A DNA stretch of 64,000 bases from an uncultured Muribaculaceae bacterium (GCA_902494515.1 CABUTS010000002.1:22643-86642), one strand, 5' to 3'. Positions 17,601 to 26,389 are shown, counted from the stretch's first letter. Translations and numbers: made by a program. The notes: generated from the sequence alone by a model not told the origin.

Positions 17601-20600
17601 GGCGAGTTGGATAGCCTCGTTGTCCGGCACCTTTATGTCGTGTCCGTCATCATCCTTGCCGATTGATTTCTTTATGTCAGGCACGGTATTGTTAAGGGCG
17701 TGTTTCAGAAGGCTCATGCCGTCATAGACACGGTAGTAACCCCTGACACAAAATTCCTCCCAGATTTTCATGTTCTTGCGGGAAGCGTCACATGAATACT
17801 CGTCCATCGAGGAAGAATAGGCAATCCTTATGTCGGTTTCATAGAGATGGCTCATATATGCCGAGTAAATGCCTGTTGGGATCCAGCGTTCTCCGAAATT
17901 GAAATCCAGCTCGTCGAACCCGATACGGCGCGGCCGGGCTTCCTCCAACGCTTTGAGGGAATCCTTAGACAGGGCTATGAACGGCTCGATGCCGTCATAG
18001 CCGGGGAAGCCGCTTATCCGTTCTTCCTCACGGTCTATCCATGCTCTGACTTGTTCAGCTTTGGCAACGACATTACCGGCAATGAATCGGTCTTTAATCT
18101 CGTAATTTTCCACAAGGGGATTATAATATATGTGTCCTTCAAGATTCTGGGTAAGTGTTTCCTCGTCCATATCCACAAGTGACGACATATATTCGAGATT
18201 GACCTCTCCATATTTGTTGAGCGATGCTGTGAGAGCCTCCATAGGAGTATCTACCGAAGTAACCTCGTCAACGGAGAATGAAACGGGATGGTCGAAAATA
18301 TCGGCCTTGACAAAGCGTCCGTTCTCCCCACGCTCCAGAGCCAGAGCATCGCGTCCGTTGGCGTCCATCAAAATGAACTTGATGTTCTGCTTCTCGTTGA
18401 GGTTTCCATAACGCTCCACGAACTCGTCGTAATACTGGTTGAGGTGTTCGCGCAATTCAGCACTTACCTCATGCGTCTCTGCCTCGTAGTTGTAGAGCTT
18501 CTGATATGTTTCCGAGAGGGTTACATACAGCATGGCGCGTTTCTCCTGCTCCGGCTTGACTGCCAAAGGTGTGAAAGTAGCACTGTTCTTGCGCACATCG
18601 GAGAGGAAACCGAGTTGAACTCCGTCCACGACCATTGAGCCATTGTGATGGAAGAACTGAATGTCCTCCGAGAAAGGACGGGGCGACATATCGCGCTCCG
18701 GGGCTTTCGGCTCGATGGGTATTGCCGTGATTTTCGGTTGACGGGCCATGCCACCGGGTATGAAATCACCTTCGGTTTTTTCGATGTATGTTTCTCCGGG
18801 GGCGATACCCGCTGCCTCCGCCGCCTCTTGCGAAGCCTTCTGCTCCGCAGCCAACCGCTCACGTTCAGCAATCTGGGCATGGGCAATCGACATCATGGCT
18901 TCATAAAAGCCGTTGATGGGCGGGTTATCATCCCAGTTCAGCGCGCCATAAAACTCCAACTCTTTGTCGGTGAGCTTACGGAATCCGGTAGCCTTGACAG
19001 GCTTTGCCTCTGTTGCGGGATTGGCAGGTTTCGGCTTATCCTCCGGCTTTGTCATCTGCTGACGGCGGTTGTTTTTCTGCTGAATCGGCTCCAGTTCCCC
19101 GAAAAGATTGTAGGAAAACAGTCGGGGGTCGGGATTGTCGGAATAATCCGGACTGCCGTCAGTCTCTATCTCTTTGGCAGGTTCAGGCTTAGGCTCAACC
19201 TTTGTAGTTTCCACTGCCGTCGGGGTCGGCTTTGGAGGTTCCACGGGCTTTGACTCCGCCTTTGGACGCTGGTTAGGCGTAACAGTCTCGACAACCTTTT
19301 GTCTGGTGGTCTTTGTTAGTTTCGGATCTTCCAACTGCTCGCAGATAGCCACACGATGCCCGGCCCGCACAAGTTTGGGCAGATACACATCGAGGGCATG
19401 ATGCGGAAATCCTGCCAGTTCAATACGGCTGTCAACGCCACTCTGCCTGCGGGTCAGAGTAATGCCGAGTACCTCCGAAGCCTGTACCGCATCCTTGCCG
19501 AAAATTTCATAGAAGTCACCGACACGGAAAAGAAGAATTGCATCGGGATGTTTCTTTTTCATCTCCCGATACTGCTTCAACAGCGGCTCGTTCTTCTGCT
19601 CAATCTTCTGGGCAAGTGGCTTTTCTTTCGGCGTTTCAGGCTTTACCTCCGGCTTTGGCGTAGGAGTCGGCTTTACAGGGTTTGGTGTAGGAGGTTTGAT
19701 GCCGTTGGAATTATACAATTCCAGATTAAGGCGTAGGCGCAACGAATCATCGAGCGCAGTACGCAGGTCGCGGGCAATGCCTTCAACACCGTCTTCATGT
19801 TTATAGATTATAGCCGGTTTGCCGTAAGGGTCAGTGCCAACCTTTGCATCAGTGCATATCACATTCTGCGGGAACGCCATCAGATATTTGTTGCCCGGCA
19901 CCTTCGTACCTCGGTCAACAATCGACTGGATGAAAAATTCTTCGTCAGCCGACAGCGTTTTCTTGCCGGTATGCTTTTGCAATATAATCAAATCACTGCC
20001 AGCATCAGTTCCTGCGTTGTCGCTGAAGGTATTGTTAGGCAGACGCAGAGCCGTCACAAGGTCGGCACGCTTAACCATCTCCATACGGATGAAAGGAGAG
20101 GCACCGTTCAACACTCCTTGCGAGGCGATGAAGGCAACCAATCCACCCTCGCGCACTTGGTCGAGTGCTTTGAGAAAGAAATAGTTGTGTATAGCCTTGG
20201 TCGATTGACGATAGGCAATCTCCTTGCTCACAGCATACTCAGGGTCGGCAACCGCAAAATCCCCGAAAGGAATGTTTGAGGCGGCGACATCGAAGTATCC
20301 AGTGAAATCACTCTCTATCTTCTCAAAGCCCTCTACACGGGTAAGAATCGACGGATGCAAGGCAGACAAAATTTTACCCGTGAGCAAATCCTTCTCGTAT
20401 GCCAGCACCTCGGCACCGGGATACCTGTCATTGCGCAGAAACGAGTCGATAAATGCCCCCTGACCAGCAGACGGTTCAAGGAAACTCCTAACCTCGACGC
20501 CGGAATTTTTCATAGCATCCGAAATGGCGTCAATGACCGGAGCGGGAGTATAGAACGCCGTCAGCACCGAGGCTTTGAGCGAATCCATGTACCCGGCAAA

Positions 20601-20870
20601 ATCCTTGTCATCCTTTGAATAATCATGGATAAGACGTCGCAATTCCACCGTCGGTGCAAACAGCTCAATGTCCGATTTGCTCCACTTGGCGGCATCCGCC
20701 AACTCATTGGCATCATTGAGGATACATTTCAGACCGCCGAATCCGGCATACTTGCGCAGCACTGCAATTTCCTCGGCAGACTGCGCCCCGCGCCCCTTGA
20801 CCCCGAGGCTAAACACCATCCGTATAGCCTCGATGTTGTCGCGCATCGTTTGTAATCGGTTATAAGCCAT
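14679..20870 (-). CDS. Giant N6-adenine methylase / MutS-I / SNF2-type helicase polyprotein
   Basis: 2063 residues. In order: a methyltransferase core at about 100-310 (SAM motif FLEPSAGQGAF at 130-140; catalytic NIPFGDF at 199-205 in place of NPPF/Y); a Pro-rich linker; a MutS N-terminal mismatch-recognition domain at about 421-535 with DFYE at 452-455 and AGFPHHALDVYLPKLV; a second linker; a long middle region; and a superfamily 2 helicase from about 1150 (GTGKT near 1180, DESH near 1345, SGTTISNS, and QRDGRGIRAG near 1683). A coiled, charged tail ends the protein. Such large proteins are typical of Bacteroidales ICEs and may protect or remodel incoming DNA. It overlaps the upstream DUF1896 gene by 11 bases. 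Confidence 0.88.
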   Translation of the reverse strand: MAYNRLQTMRDNIEAIRMVFSLGVKGRGAQSAEEIAVLRKYAGFGGLKCILNDANELADAAKWSKSDIELFAPTVELRRLIHDYSKDDKDFAGYMDSLKASVLTAFYTPAPVIDAISDAMKNSGVEVRSFLEPSAGQGAFIDSFLRNDRYPGAEVLAYEKDLLTGKILSALHPSILTRVEGFEKIESDFTGYFDVAASNIPFGDFAVADPEYAVSKEIAYRQSTKAIHNYFFLKALDQVREGGLVAFIASQGVLNGASPFIRMEMVKRADLVTALRLPNNTFSDNAGTDAGSDLIILQKHTGKKTLSADEEFFIQSIVDRGTKVPGNKYLMAFPQNVICTDAKVGTDPYGKPAIIYKHEDGVEGIARDLRTALDDSLRLRLNLELYNSNGIKPPTPNPVKPTPTPKPEVKPETPKEKPLAQKIEQKNEPLLKQYREMKKKHPDAILLFRVGDFYEIFGKDAVQASEVLGITLTRRQSGVDSRIELAGFPHHALDVYLPKLVRAGHRVAICEQLEDPKLTKTTRQKVVETVTPNQRPKAESKPVEPPKPTPTAVETTKVEPKPEPAKEIETDGSPDYSDNPDPRLFSYNLFGELEPIQQKNNRRQQMTKPEDKPKPANPATEAKPVKATGFRKLTDKELEFYGALNWDDNPPINGFYEAMMSIAHAQIAERERLAAEQKASQEAAEAAGIAPGETYIEKTEGDFIPGGMARQPKITAIPIEPKAPERDMSPRPFSEDIQFFHHNGSMVVDGVQLGFLSDVRKNSATFTPLAVKPEQEKRAMLYVTLSETYQKLYNYEAETHEVSAELREHLNQYYDEFVERYGNLNEKQNIKFILMDANGRDALALERGENGRFVKADIFDHPVSFSVDEVTSVDTPMEALTASLNKYGEVNLEYMSSLVDMDEETLTQNLEGHIYYNPLVENYEIKDRFIAGNVVAKAEQVRAWIDREEERISGFPGYDGIEPFIALSKDSLKALEEARPRRIGFDELDFNFGERWIPTGIYSAYMSHLYETDIRIAYSSSMDEYSCDASRKNMKIWEEFCVRGYYRVYDGMSLLKHALNNTVPDIKKSIGKDDDGHDIKVPDNEAIQLANTKIDEIRNGFSEWLEAQSPEFKERLVDLYNDKFNCFVRPQYDGSHQTFPDLNMKILGDRYGISSIYQSQKDCIWMLKQNGGGICDHEVGTGKTLIMCIAAHEMKRLGLAHKPMIIGLKANVAEIAMTYQSAYPNARILFADEKSFKADKRVDFFNNIKNNDYDCVIMSHDQFGKIPQSPEMQQQILQAELDTVEENLNVIKEQGHDISRGMLKGLIKRKENLTAKIATIQYQMEQNKDNVVDFKQMGIDHIFVDESHQFKNLMFNTRHDRVAGLGNSEGSQRALNLLYAIRTIQERTGKDLGATFLSGTTISNSLTELYLLFKYLRPNELERQEIRCFDAWAAIFAKKTTDYEFNVTNHIVAKERFRYFIKVPELAAFYNEITDYRTAEDVGVDRPRKNEILHNIPPTPAQEAFIEKLMKFAESGDATILGRAPLSETEGKAKMLIATDYARKMALDMRMIDPEYGDDPNNKASHCARMIAEYYHKYDAQRGTQFVFSDLSTYKPGEWNVYSEIKRKLIEDYGIPAHEIRFIQECKTERSRKAVIEAMNDGDVRVLFGSTSMLGTGVNAQRRCVAIHHCDTPWRPSDLTQRDGRGIRAGNEIAKLYADNKVDVIIYAVEKSLDSYKFNLLHCKATFIDQLKSGALGARTIDEGAMDEKNGMNFSEYMAILSGNTDLLEKAKLEKRIAALESERKSFNKGIGDSRFRLQTISHDIANNEAAIERMKADRARYEAVVQRDKDGNPINNLTIDTCNLSDEKNMGIHLQGLSQRTDTHGQYQRIGEVYGFPISIISERTVIDGREGVQNRFVVEGHYKYKFNNGFIAMSDTHAACMNFVNALEKIPGIIAQYEERTVKLKADVPTLESIVSKTWGKEEELKALKSELAALDRKITAELAPKHDEKDGEEVKQQPDTPRVEVRDEQSQPSGLKESMVAEPASPGYRQQQREPLNSRIIIGGCGVTPPGGFRASGPKL

Positions 20871-21312
20871 TGCGGTATTGTTCTAAAATTTCCGCAATAG
20901 TGGCGGCAAGCTCATTCTGGAATTCCGGAAAATCCTCTCTGCTGAGAAAATCACCGTTTACCTCATACCTATCAAGAATTTTGTTGATGAAGCGTAGTCC
21001 GAGCAGCAACTCTGCCCAGTTCTGTTTCTGTTCTTCTTCCGGGAGATCATTGTGGAACAATTCATCGAGAAGATTATAGATGACATCCCAGCGGGACACA
21101 TAATATCCATTGAGAAGAACGCGCATGGCAAGCTCACGGGCCACAACGACATTGTGCCCTTCAAGACGGTATGCAGTATAGGAATTGTAAGCGGAGTCAG
21201 CTCGGAATTTTATGAAATCCTCGTTTGACGCTTCCGGGAAATGATGGTCACGGAGATGACCTTGGAGATAGACTCGGAAATCGTCCAGCTCCATAATATA
21301 TGGTTGTTTCAT
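20860..21312 (-). CDS. DUF1896 family protein
   Basis: 150 residues from the chosen ATG (MKQPYIMELDDFRVYLQGHL). Other features are YRLEGHNVVVARELAMRVL and the helical C-terminus LGLRFINKILDRY. DUF1896 is a small acidic helical family found almost only in Bacteroidetes conjugative elements, next to the large helicase; its function is not known. It overlaps the polyprotein start, so translation is probably coupled. An in-frame ATG at 21363 would add 17 residues that do not look like the family. Confidence 0.8.
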   Translation of the reverse strand: MKQPYIMELDDFRVYLQGHLRDHHFPEASNEDFIKFRADSAYNSYTAYRLEGHNVVVARELAMRVLLNGYYVSRWDVIYNLLDELFHNDLPEEEQKQNWAELLLGLRFINKILDRYEVNGDFLSREDFPEFQNELAATIAEILEQYRNGL

Positions 21313-21527
21313 AACACGGGAATTAGTGGTTATCCCGATGCCTTTTCGTAACGCAACATTCAATGTCGCAACAGGATATAAAGAAAGGACACCGGGTATC
21401 CCTCCCGATGTCCGACCACTAAATCCACGTCAAAAATGAAACAAAAACATTATGACGTTGAATCAAGTGCAAATATAATCATTTATTCGGACACGGGAGG
21501 GATATTAACGGTATTTAATTGTGGGGG

Positions 21528-22724
21528 TCATGCGGATTTAACCTTTGGGCTGCGGTTCCGGCGGCTTTTCTTTCGCATGGCCCGCTTCTCCGCCGGGGAC
21601 AGCGCGAAAGCATCGATGACACGCTTGACGATGAGGTTGTATAGCTTTTCCTCGTCGCGGGTGAGGTCGGTAGGATGCAGCCCGGTGGTCACGATTCCGT
21701 GGCCGTTGTATCGGTTCTCTCCGAGGCGGAAGTTGTGGCGGCGCGAGGGTTTGCCTTTGGGTACCGACGCTCCCCACTTGCCGTTGAAGCGAAGCACCTC
21801 CTTGTTCCGGCGCATAAGTTTCCATGCTCCTGCCGGTATGGTGTTCTGCATTACCAGCGGATAGGATATGAGTTTCTTGGCGTAGAGGTTGTAGGCGGTC
21901 TGTATGGTTTTCTGGTGGTCGAAGTCCAGTTCCGTGGCCGCTTCCACCATCAGGGCAGTCAGGTTGTAGAGCGGCAGGGCATCGGTTACGACGGCGACAT
22001 AGTTGTCGGCGAAGCCACAGTCACCCTCTTTGGGAGCCGGTATTCCGAGCTTTTCGGCGTCTTTCTCTGCTTGTACGGTGGAGACTTCCTCCACTATCGG
22101 ATCACCGACGAGCGCCACACTCTCCTGCGTGGCTTTCACCAGATGGTTGTATATCGACTCGCTGAGCCATGTCTCGTATTCGGCAATGTCAGTGGTCCCG
22201 TGCATTATGCCGTGGCGTATGGCGCCTTTCGTGAGTATCGGTAGCCATGCCCGGCGCACCTCGATGGGGCAGGCGATGAAGTAGTAGATATTGAGAAAGT
22301 CGAGGTCGCCGCCGATTTCTGGAATCATGGCGTTGACGACGGTACGGCTCATCTTCCAGAGAGCCTTGATTGTGGATAGCTGCTTGGTGTCCTCGGCGGT
22401 TTTCTTGTAGCCGACAAGATGGTCGTAGTTGCGCATGGCGAACTTGAAGTTATGGGCGTACACCAGACGGCAGTCCATATTGGTGGAGAGAACGAAGCTC
22501 TCGTCAGGCGAGAACGTGGCTTCGATTACCTGGCCGTTTGTCCATGTCACGGCATAGCCGTTGCCGAGATAGTAGCCTTCATGTTTTTCGTTTGCGCCGA
22601 TTGCTCTGGCGATTGTGTCAGCCGTGAGCTGGTGGTCTGTCACGACTGTTATGAGATTTTTTGTTTCATTTTTACGATTTTTTATTGGTGGATATTTGGA
22701 GATAGTGGTCTTTTGAAATAGCAC
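21528..22724 (-). CDS. Degenerate type IA topoisomerase (TopB-like), probably inactive
   Basis: 398 residues, against about 650-700 for TopB. Several TopB landmarks are preserved: TADTIARAIGA (N-terminal Toprim helix), GNGYAVTWTNGQV (51-66), NLTALMVEAATEL then LYAKKLISYP (catalytic-Tyr strand, Tyr288), and GHGIVTT...LTRDEEKLYNLIVKRVIDAF near the end. The catalytic Glu of the EKPS motif, the Toprim DxDxE acids and the Arg after the catalytic Tyr are replaced, and the SxGRVQTP region is missing. It sits where CTnDOT-like elements carry topoisomerase. I infer a non-catalytic derivative. The first ~24 residues look unrelated to the family. Confidence 0.72.
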   Translation of the reverse strand: MLFQKTTISKYPPIKNRKNETKNLITVVTDHQLTADTIARAIGANEKHEGYYLGNGYAVTWTNGQVIEATFSPDESFVLSTNMDCRLVYAHNFKFAMRNYDHLVGYKKTAEDTKQLSTIKALWKMSRTVVNAMIPEIGGDLDFLNIYYFIACPIEVRRAWLPILTKGAIRHGIMHGTTDIAEYETWLSESIYNHLVKATQESVALVGDPIVEEVSTVQAEKDAEKLGIPAPKEGDCGFADNYVAVVTDALPLYNLTALMVEAATELDFDHQKTIQTAYNLYAKKLISYPLVMQNTIPAGAWKLMRRNKEVLRFNGKWGASVPKGKPSRRHNFRLGENRYNGHGIVTTGLHPTDLTRDEEKLYNLIVKRVIDAFALSPAEKRAMRKKSRRNRSPKVKSA

Positions 22725-22787
22725 CGGAGATTCCGGACTCTGCCGGATGCTGTTTTCAGTTTCGGGATTTACTTGTTGACAGGCGGT

Positions 22788-24254
22788 TTACATCTTCGGG
22801 CCTTTGGGCTTACGCTGCTGTTTCGCCTGTTCCTCGTTCTTGGGAGAGGTCTGGTATTTCTGGAGCGGCTCTGCGACGTGCTTTGTCGCCTCGTTGGTCA
22901 GACCGTCGGTATTGACCGCCTTCTGTGTCTTGGATTCCTCGGCCACCGTCACACGCGGGTCGTTGAGCGATGTTGTGGGACGCTGCTTCTCAGGGTTGAA
23001 TTTGAGATATACCGTGTTGAGCTGCCCTTGCTTGTCGGGAATGTTCGTCAGTTCCACGACTTTGCCGGCGGTATAGTCGGCTTGCTGCTGAGGTGTCATC
23101 GGCACACCGGCCCATTTTGATATGGGCTTGATTTTGCCGTCTTTTGTCATCCATGACGACTGCTGCTGACCCTGCGCCTTCTGTTCTTTCTGCTCCTGAT
23201 GCCTTGCGCCGCCGGGCACAAACTCTACACCACGACGGTCTGCCGATACCTGAAGCACGACATTATATGTCTTGCCGTTCTTGTCGGAGATTTCTTTCGG
23301 GGGAAGTGCCTTGCCCTGTTTCAGCTCGTTGATCTCGGCCATCGTCAGTTTGGTGTTGCCGATGGTGTCGCGGATGAATACATCCTTGACAGGGATGGAT
23401 ACGATTTCGTTAGTGTAGCGGTCGATGCTGACGAATGACGGTATTTTCTCGCCGTTCTTGCCGATTAGTTCCACAACCTTGCCGAGATTGCCGGTCTCGC
23501 GCAACGCAGCCTTTTCCTCTTTTGAGAATTTGTAGCCCTCAAACTCTTGGTCAAGTTTAGGTTCGCGGTGGATGAAATGGGGTACCACCTTGACATTGCC
23601 GTCAGGGTCTGTTCTGAACGACAGGCGGGCGTCGATAGGGAATTTCTCCCCGGCGAAAGTAGGCGTTACTGTGACGAGTCGTGACTTGCGGTTGTAGAGC
23701 ATCTCTTTCAGGTCGCCGCTCTTTTCAAGTTCGGCACGGTCGATGCCCCATTTCTCTTTGAGGTTGTCCCAGTCGATTTTGCTTTCGTCGATTGCGCTGT
23801 GTCTGGCCTCTTTTTCAGGAGCCTCTGCATTTCCGGCGGAATTGGTGTCCTGTTTCGGGGATTGGGCAGACTGTTCAACCTTCGGATCCGCAGTCTGCTC
23901 CACATCCTGCGATGCCTGTGGCACCTCGACCACATTGTTTTTGAGCATCTCGGCATTTGCCACGGGATCTTTGGCGAAGTCGCCGATTACTGTGCCAACC
24001 GTGTCGTAGCGGTCGGCGGGTACACGGAAGAATCCGAATGTCGAGGGGTTCTTGCACTGACGCACGAAGTTCGACATGAAGGCTTCGAGAGGGTTCTGGC
24101 CTTTGGAGAATTTCACGAGGTCAGAGAGTTTCGCCGACTTTACATCGGTCATCTTGGGTGTGCCGTCCTCGTTGAGTCCGGTCACTGCGCCTACCTGCCC
24201 GGTGTCGTTGTTGCGGGCGATAAGCACTTCTTCTTGATTCAGGTCTTTTGCCAT
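22788..24254 (-). CDS. DUF4099/DUF3945 domain protein of ICE module
   Basis: 488 residues. Residues 1-110 form an N-terminal domain common in this family (LIARNNDTGQVGAVTGLNEDG). A low-complexity Glu/Pro-rich linker follows. DUF4099 is at about 155-200 (IDWDNLKEKWGIDRAELEKSG) and DUF3945 at about 215-345 (FRTDPDGNVKVVPHFIHREP, GEKIPSFVSIDRYTNEIV, VSADRRGVEFVPG). The tail is Lys/Gln-rich (EEQAKQQRKPKGPKM). It is always found in Bacteroidetes mobile elements; its molecular role is unknown. It begins 85 bases after the HTH gene. Confidence 0.85.
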   Translation of the reverse strand: MAKDLNQEEVLIARNNDTGQVGAVTGLNEDGTPKMTDVKSAKLSDLVKFSKGQNPLEAFMSNFVRQCKNPSTFGFFRVPADRYDTVGTVIGDFAKDPVANAEMLKNNVVEVPQASQDVEQTADPKVEQSAQSPKQDTNSAGNAEAPEKEARHSAIDESKIDWDNLKEKWGIDRAELEKSGDLKEMLYNRKSRLVTVTPTFAGEKFPIDARLSFRTDPDGNVKVVPHFIHREPKLDQEFEGYKFSKEEKAALRETGNLGKVVELIGKNGEKIPSFVSIDRYTNEIVSIPVKDVFIRDTIGNTKLTMAEINELKQGKALPPKEISDKNGKTYNVVLQVSADRRGVEFVPGGARHQEQKEQKAQGQQQSSWMTKDGKIKPISKWAGVPMTPQQQADYTAGKVVELTNIPDKQGQLNTVYLKFNPEKQRPTTSLNDPRVTVAEESKTQKAVNTDGLTNEATKHVAEPLQKYQTSPKNEEQAKQQRKPKGPKM

Positions 24255-24339
24255 AAATTAAAAAGGTGTTTGGGGGTTTGCAACTGGCGCCGTTGCCGGC
24301 GCGATAATTATGGTGTGTGAAAGTGTGTCAATTTTTGTC

Positions 24340-24645
24340 TTACCTGCCAGCGAAGGCTTCAACCACATCCGCTATGCGGTAAATAATCTTGCTGTTTTTC
24401 CCTTTGCCCTGTCGGGTATAGGCTATCTCGCCGTTCTTCCTCATGTCGTAGAGCTTTCGCTCCGACACCCCGTATTGCTCACAGACCTCGCGGGTCGTCA
24501 TTGTCTGCTTGTCTGGGTCGAGGACGGAGAAGCCTTGAAGGAGACCTATGAACTTCCTCCCGAATCCCTCCAGCCGCGCGTCGAGCTTTGTTTCCAGCTC
24601 CTTCATCATCCGGCAGAGGGTCTTGAACTCGTGCGAACTGATCAT
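24340..24645 (-). CDS. Helix-turn-helix (MerR/excisionase-like) protein
   Basis: 101 residues. The C-terminal half is a winged helix-turn-helix (MTTREVCEQYGVSERKLYDM, then GEIAYTRQGKGKNSKIIYRI and DVVEAFAG). This is the layout of Xis-type recombination directionality factors and small ICE regulators. The start ATG overlaps the stop of the upstream gene by 4 bases. It is likely to help integrase excision or to regulate the module. Confidence 0.8.
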   Translation of the reverse strand: MISSHEFKTLCRMMKELETKLDARLEGFGRKFIGLLQGFSVLDPDKQTMTTREVCEQYGVSERKLYDMRKNGEIAYTRQGKGKNSKIIYRIADVVEAFAGR

Positions 24646-25007
24646 AGGGCGGGAACTTTTTTGTTCCTATTCTTTATGTCCTCCAGCACGGCCTCGCTCC
24701 ATTTGAGATTGAGGCGACGGATGGCTTTCAGCAGGGGCGGAAGATGATAGAACACCTCCCGGCCACGCTCTATCCAAGTGAGCTGGTAGCGTCGGCGCAT
24801 CCTCTGGAGCTGACGGGTTGACATGTGCAGCAGACGGGCTGCCATAGCGTTGGGGATTGGCGGGATTGAGGATAATTCATCCTTTTCCTCCTTCGCCTCT
24901 TTCTTCTTCCTGTCCTCTTTGGTCAGGAGGGCGAGTATCAGCGACAGGGTTTCTTCGAGAGTGACCGTGCGCTGATAGAGCATTTCCAGTGTAATCTGTT
25001 GTTCCAT
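24642..25007 (-). CDS. Helix-turn-helix protein, ICE regulator
   Basis: 121 residues with a coiled, charged N-terminal half (LTKEDRKKKEAKEEKDE) and a helix-turn-helix (IPNAMAARLLHMSTRQLQRM) followed by a wing-like WIERGREVFYHLPPLLKAI. It pairs with the smaller HTH gene downstream. Tandem HTH genes next to integrase are typical of Bacteroidales ICEs and are thought to control excision. A 160-base gap separates it from the integrase stop. Confidence 0.78.
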   Translation of the reverse strand: MEQQITLEMLYQRTVTLEETLSLILALLTKEDRKKKEAKEEKDELSSIPPIPNAMAARLLHMSTRQLQRMRRRYQLTWIERGREVFYHLPPLLKAIRRLNLKWSEAVLEDIKNRNKKVPAL

Positions 25008-25168
25008 TCTTCTTCGGATTTAGTGTTACGCTGGCAAAGTTATATAGATGCAGGAAGGTCACTTGGAAACCTTACGGGAACGTTCCCGAAAATAATTTTT
25101 GGAGAGGAAAAGACAAAGCGCCGGCCATTGATATATAGCCGACGCTCCGTCAACGGGTTAGCTGTATA

Positions 25169-26389
25169 TCAACTGAAATCGAGACTGCCGAGATTTTTTG
25201 CGAGATTTTCCATGTCATGACTGATTTTCTCGTTTGTGATACGGGCGTAGATCTGCGTCGTCTGGATATTTGTGTGGCCGAGCATCTTGCTCACCGACTC
25301 AATCGGCACACCCTTTCCGAGCGTCATCGTCGTTGCGAATGTATGTCGCGCCAGATGAAAAGTGAGGTTCTTCTCGATGCCGCAGATGTCCGCAATCTCC
25401 TTGAGATAACAGTTTAGTTTTTGGTTCGTGATAATGGGCATGAGCTGACCGTCCAGATACTTGCCCTCGTACTTTTTCAGTATCTTGAGAGCCGGAGGGA
25501 GTAGCGGCACCGTCACCTTCGTGTCGGTCTTCTGACGGTGGGTCACTATCCACAGACGACCGTCGAACATCTTCTGGATGTTATCTACACGGAGATTGGC
25601 GAGGTCGATGTATGCCAGCCCGGTGAAGCAGGCGAAGATGAAGATGTCGCGTACCTGTTCCAGACGCTTGGAAGCAAACTCCTTTTCCATCATCTTTTTC
25701 AGGTCGTCTTCCGTCAGGAAGCCACGGTCAACGCGCTGCACGGAGATTTTATAACCGTTGAAGGGGTCAACGAAAATCAGCCCGGCGCGGATGGCTTTGT
25801 TGATGACCTGCTTGAAGAACTTCATGCACTTGTAGGTGGTATTCTGGCTGTAACCGTATTCCGTGCGCAGGAAGAACTCAAGATCCACGATGAACTGGTA
25901 CTTGATTTCACGCAGGGGAATGTCGGTGATATTGTATTTCTTCTTCATGAACTCCACTACACGGCGGTACATCCGCTCGTATTTCTGATAGGTGGGATTT
26001 GCCTTGCTGATACCTATGAGCTTCTTGGTATCTTCAAGGTGCTGAAGGTAGAGAGGTACCAGCGATTCCTCTTTGGCGGTGATGCCGGTAAAGGCGTTCT
26101 TCACCATTTCGGCTGTGACGTAGCCATGTCGGTTGAGGATGTCGTAGTAGTGTTCTTTGAGAACGACCCTCATGTCTTCGAGGCGCTTGTTGATTTCAAG
26201 GATTTTTGCAGAGCGTCCGATAGCCTTCATTGCCTTGACATCCCATAGTTCCGGTTCCACTGCTACGGTGGAGTTGATTCTCTCGTATTCTCCGTTCACG
26301 GCAATACGAATAGTTATCGGGCACTTGCCCTCCTTATTCTTATAGTTGCCACGGATATGGAAAAGAATCTTGAAAGTGTTCTTTTTCAT
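25169..26389 (-). CDS. Tyrosine-type site-specific recombinase (ICE integrase)
   Basis: 406 residues. The N-terminal arm-binding domain (KILFHIRGNYKNKEGKCPITIRI) and SAM-like core-binding domain (about 105-200) precede the catalytic domain. HLARH near residue 345 gives His and Arg II, LGHTN gives the last His, and QIYARI near 383 gives the nucleophilic Tyr. In the first Arg box the sequence is FTGLAYIDL, so the canonical Arg is replaced by Ala, as in the IntDOT-like Bacteroidetes group where that Arg is also absent. It is the right-most gene of the element. Confidence 0.93.
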   Translation of the reverse strand: MKKNTFKILFHIRGNYKNKEGKCPITIRIAVNGEYERINSTVAVEPELWDVKAMKAIGRSAKILEINKRLEDMRVVLKEHYYDILNRHGYVTAEMVKNAFTGITAKEESLVPLYLQHLEDTKKLIGISKANPTYQKYERMYRRVVEFMKKKYNITDIPLREIKYQFIVDLEFFLRTEYGYSQNTTYKCMKFFKQVINKAIRAGLIFVDPFNGYKISVQRVDRGFLTEDDLKKMMEKEFASKRLEQVRDIFIFACFTGLAYIDLANLRVDNIQKMFDGRLWIVTHRQKTDTKVTVPLLPPALKILKKYEGKYLDGQLMPIITNQKLNCYLKEIADICGIEKNLTFHLARHTFATTMTLGKGVPIESVSKMLGHTNIQTTQIYARITNEKISHDMENLAKNLGSLDFS

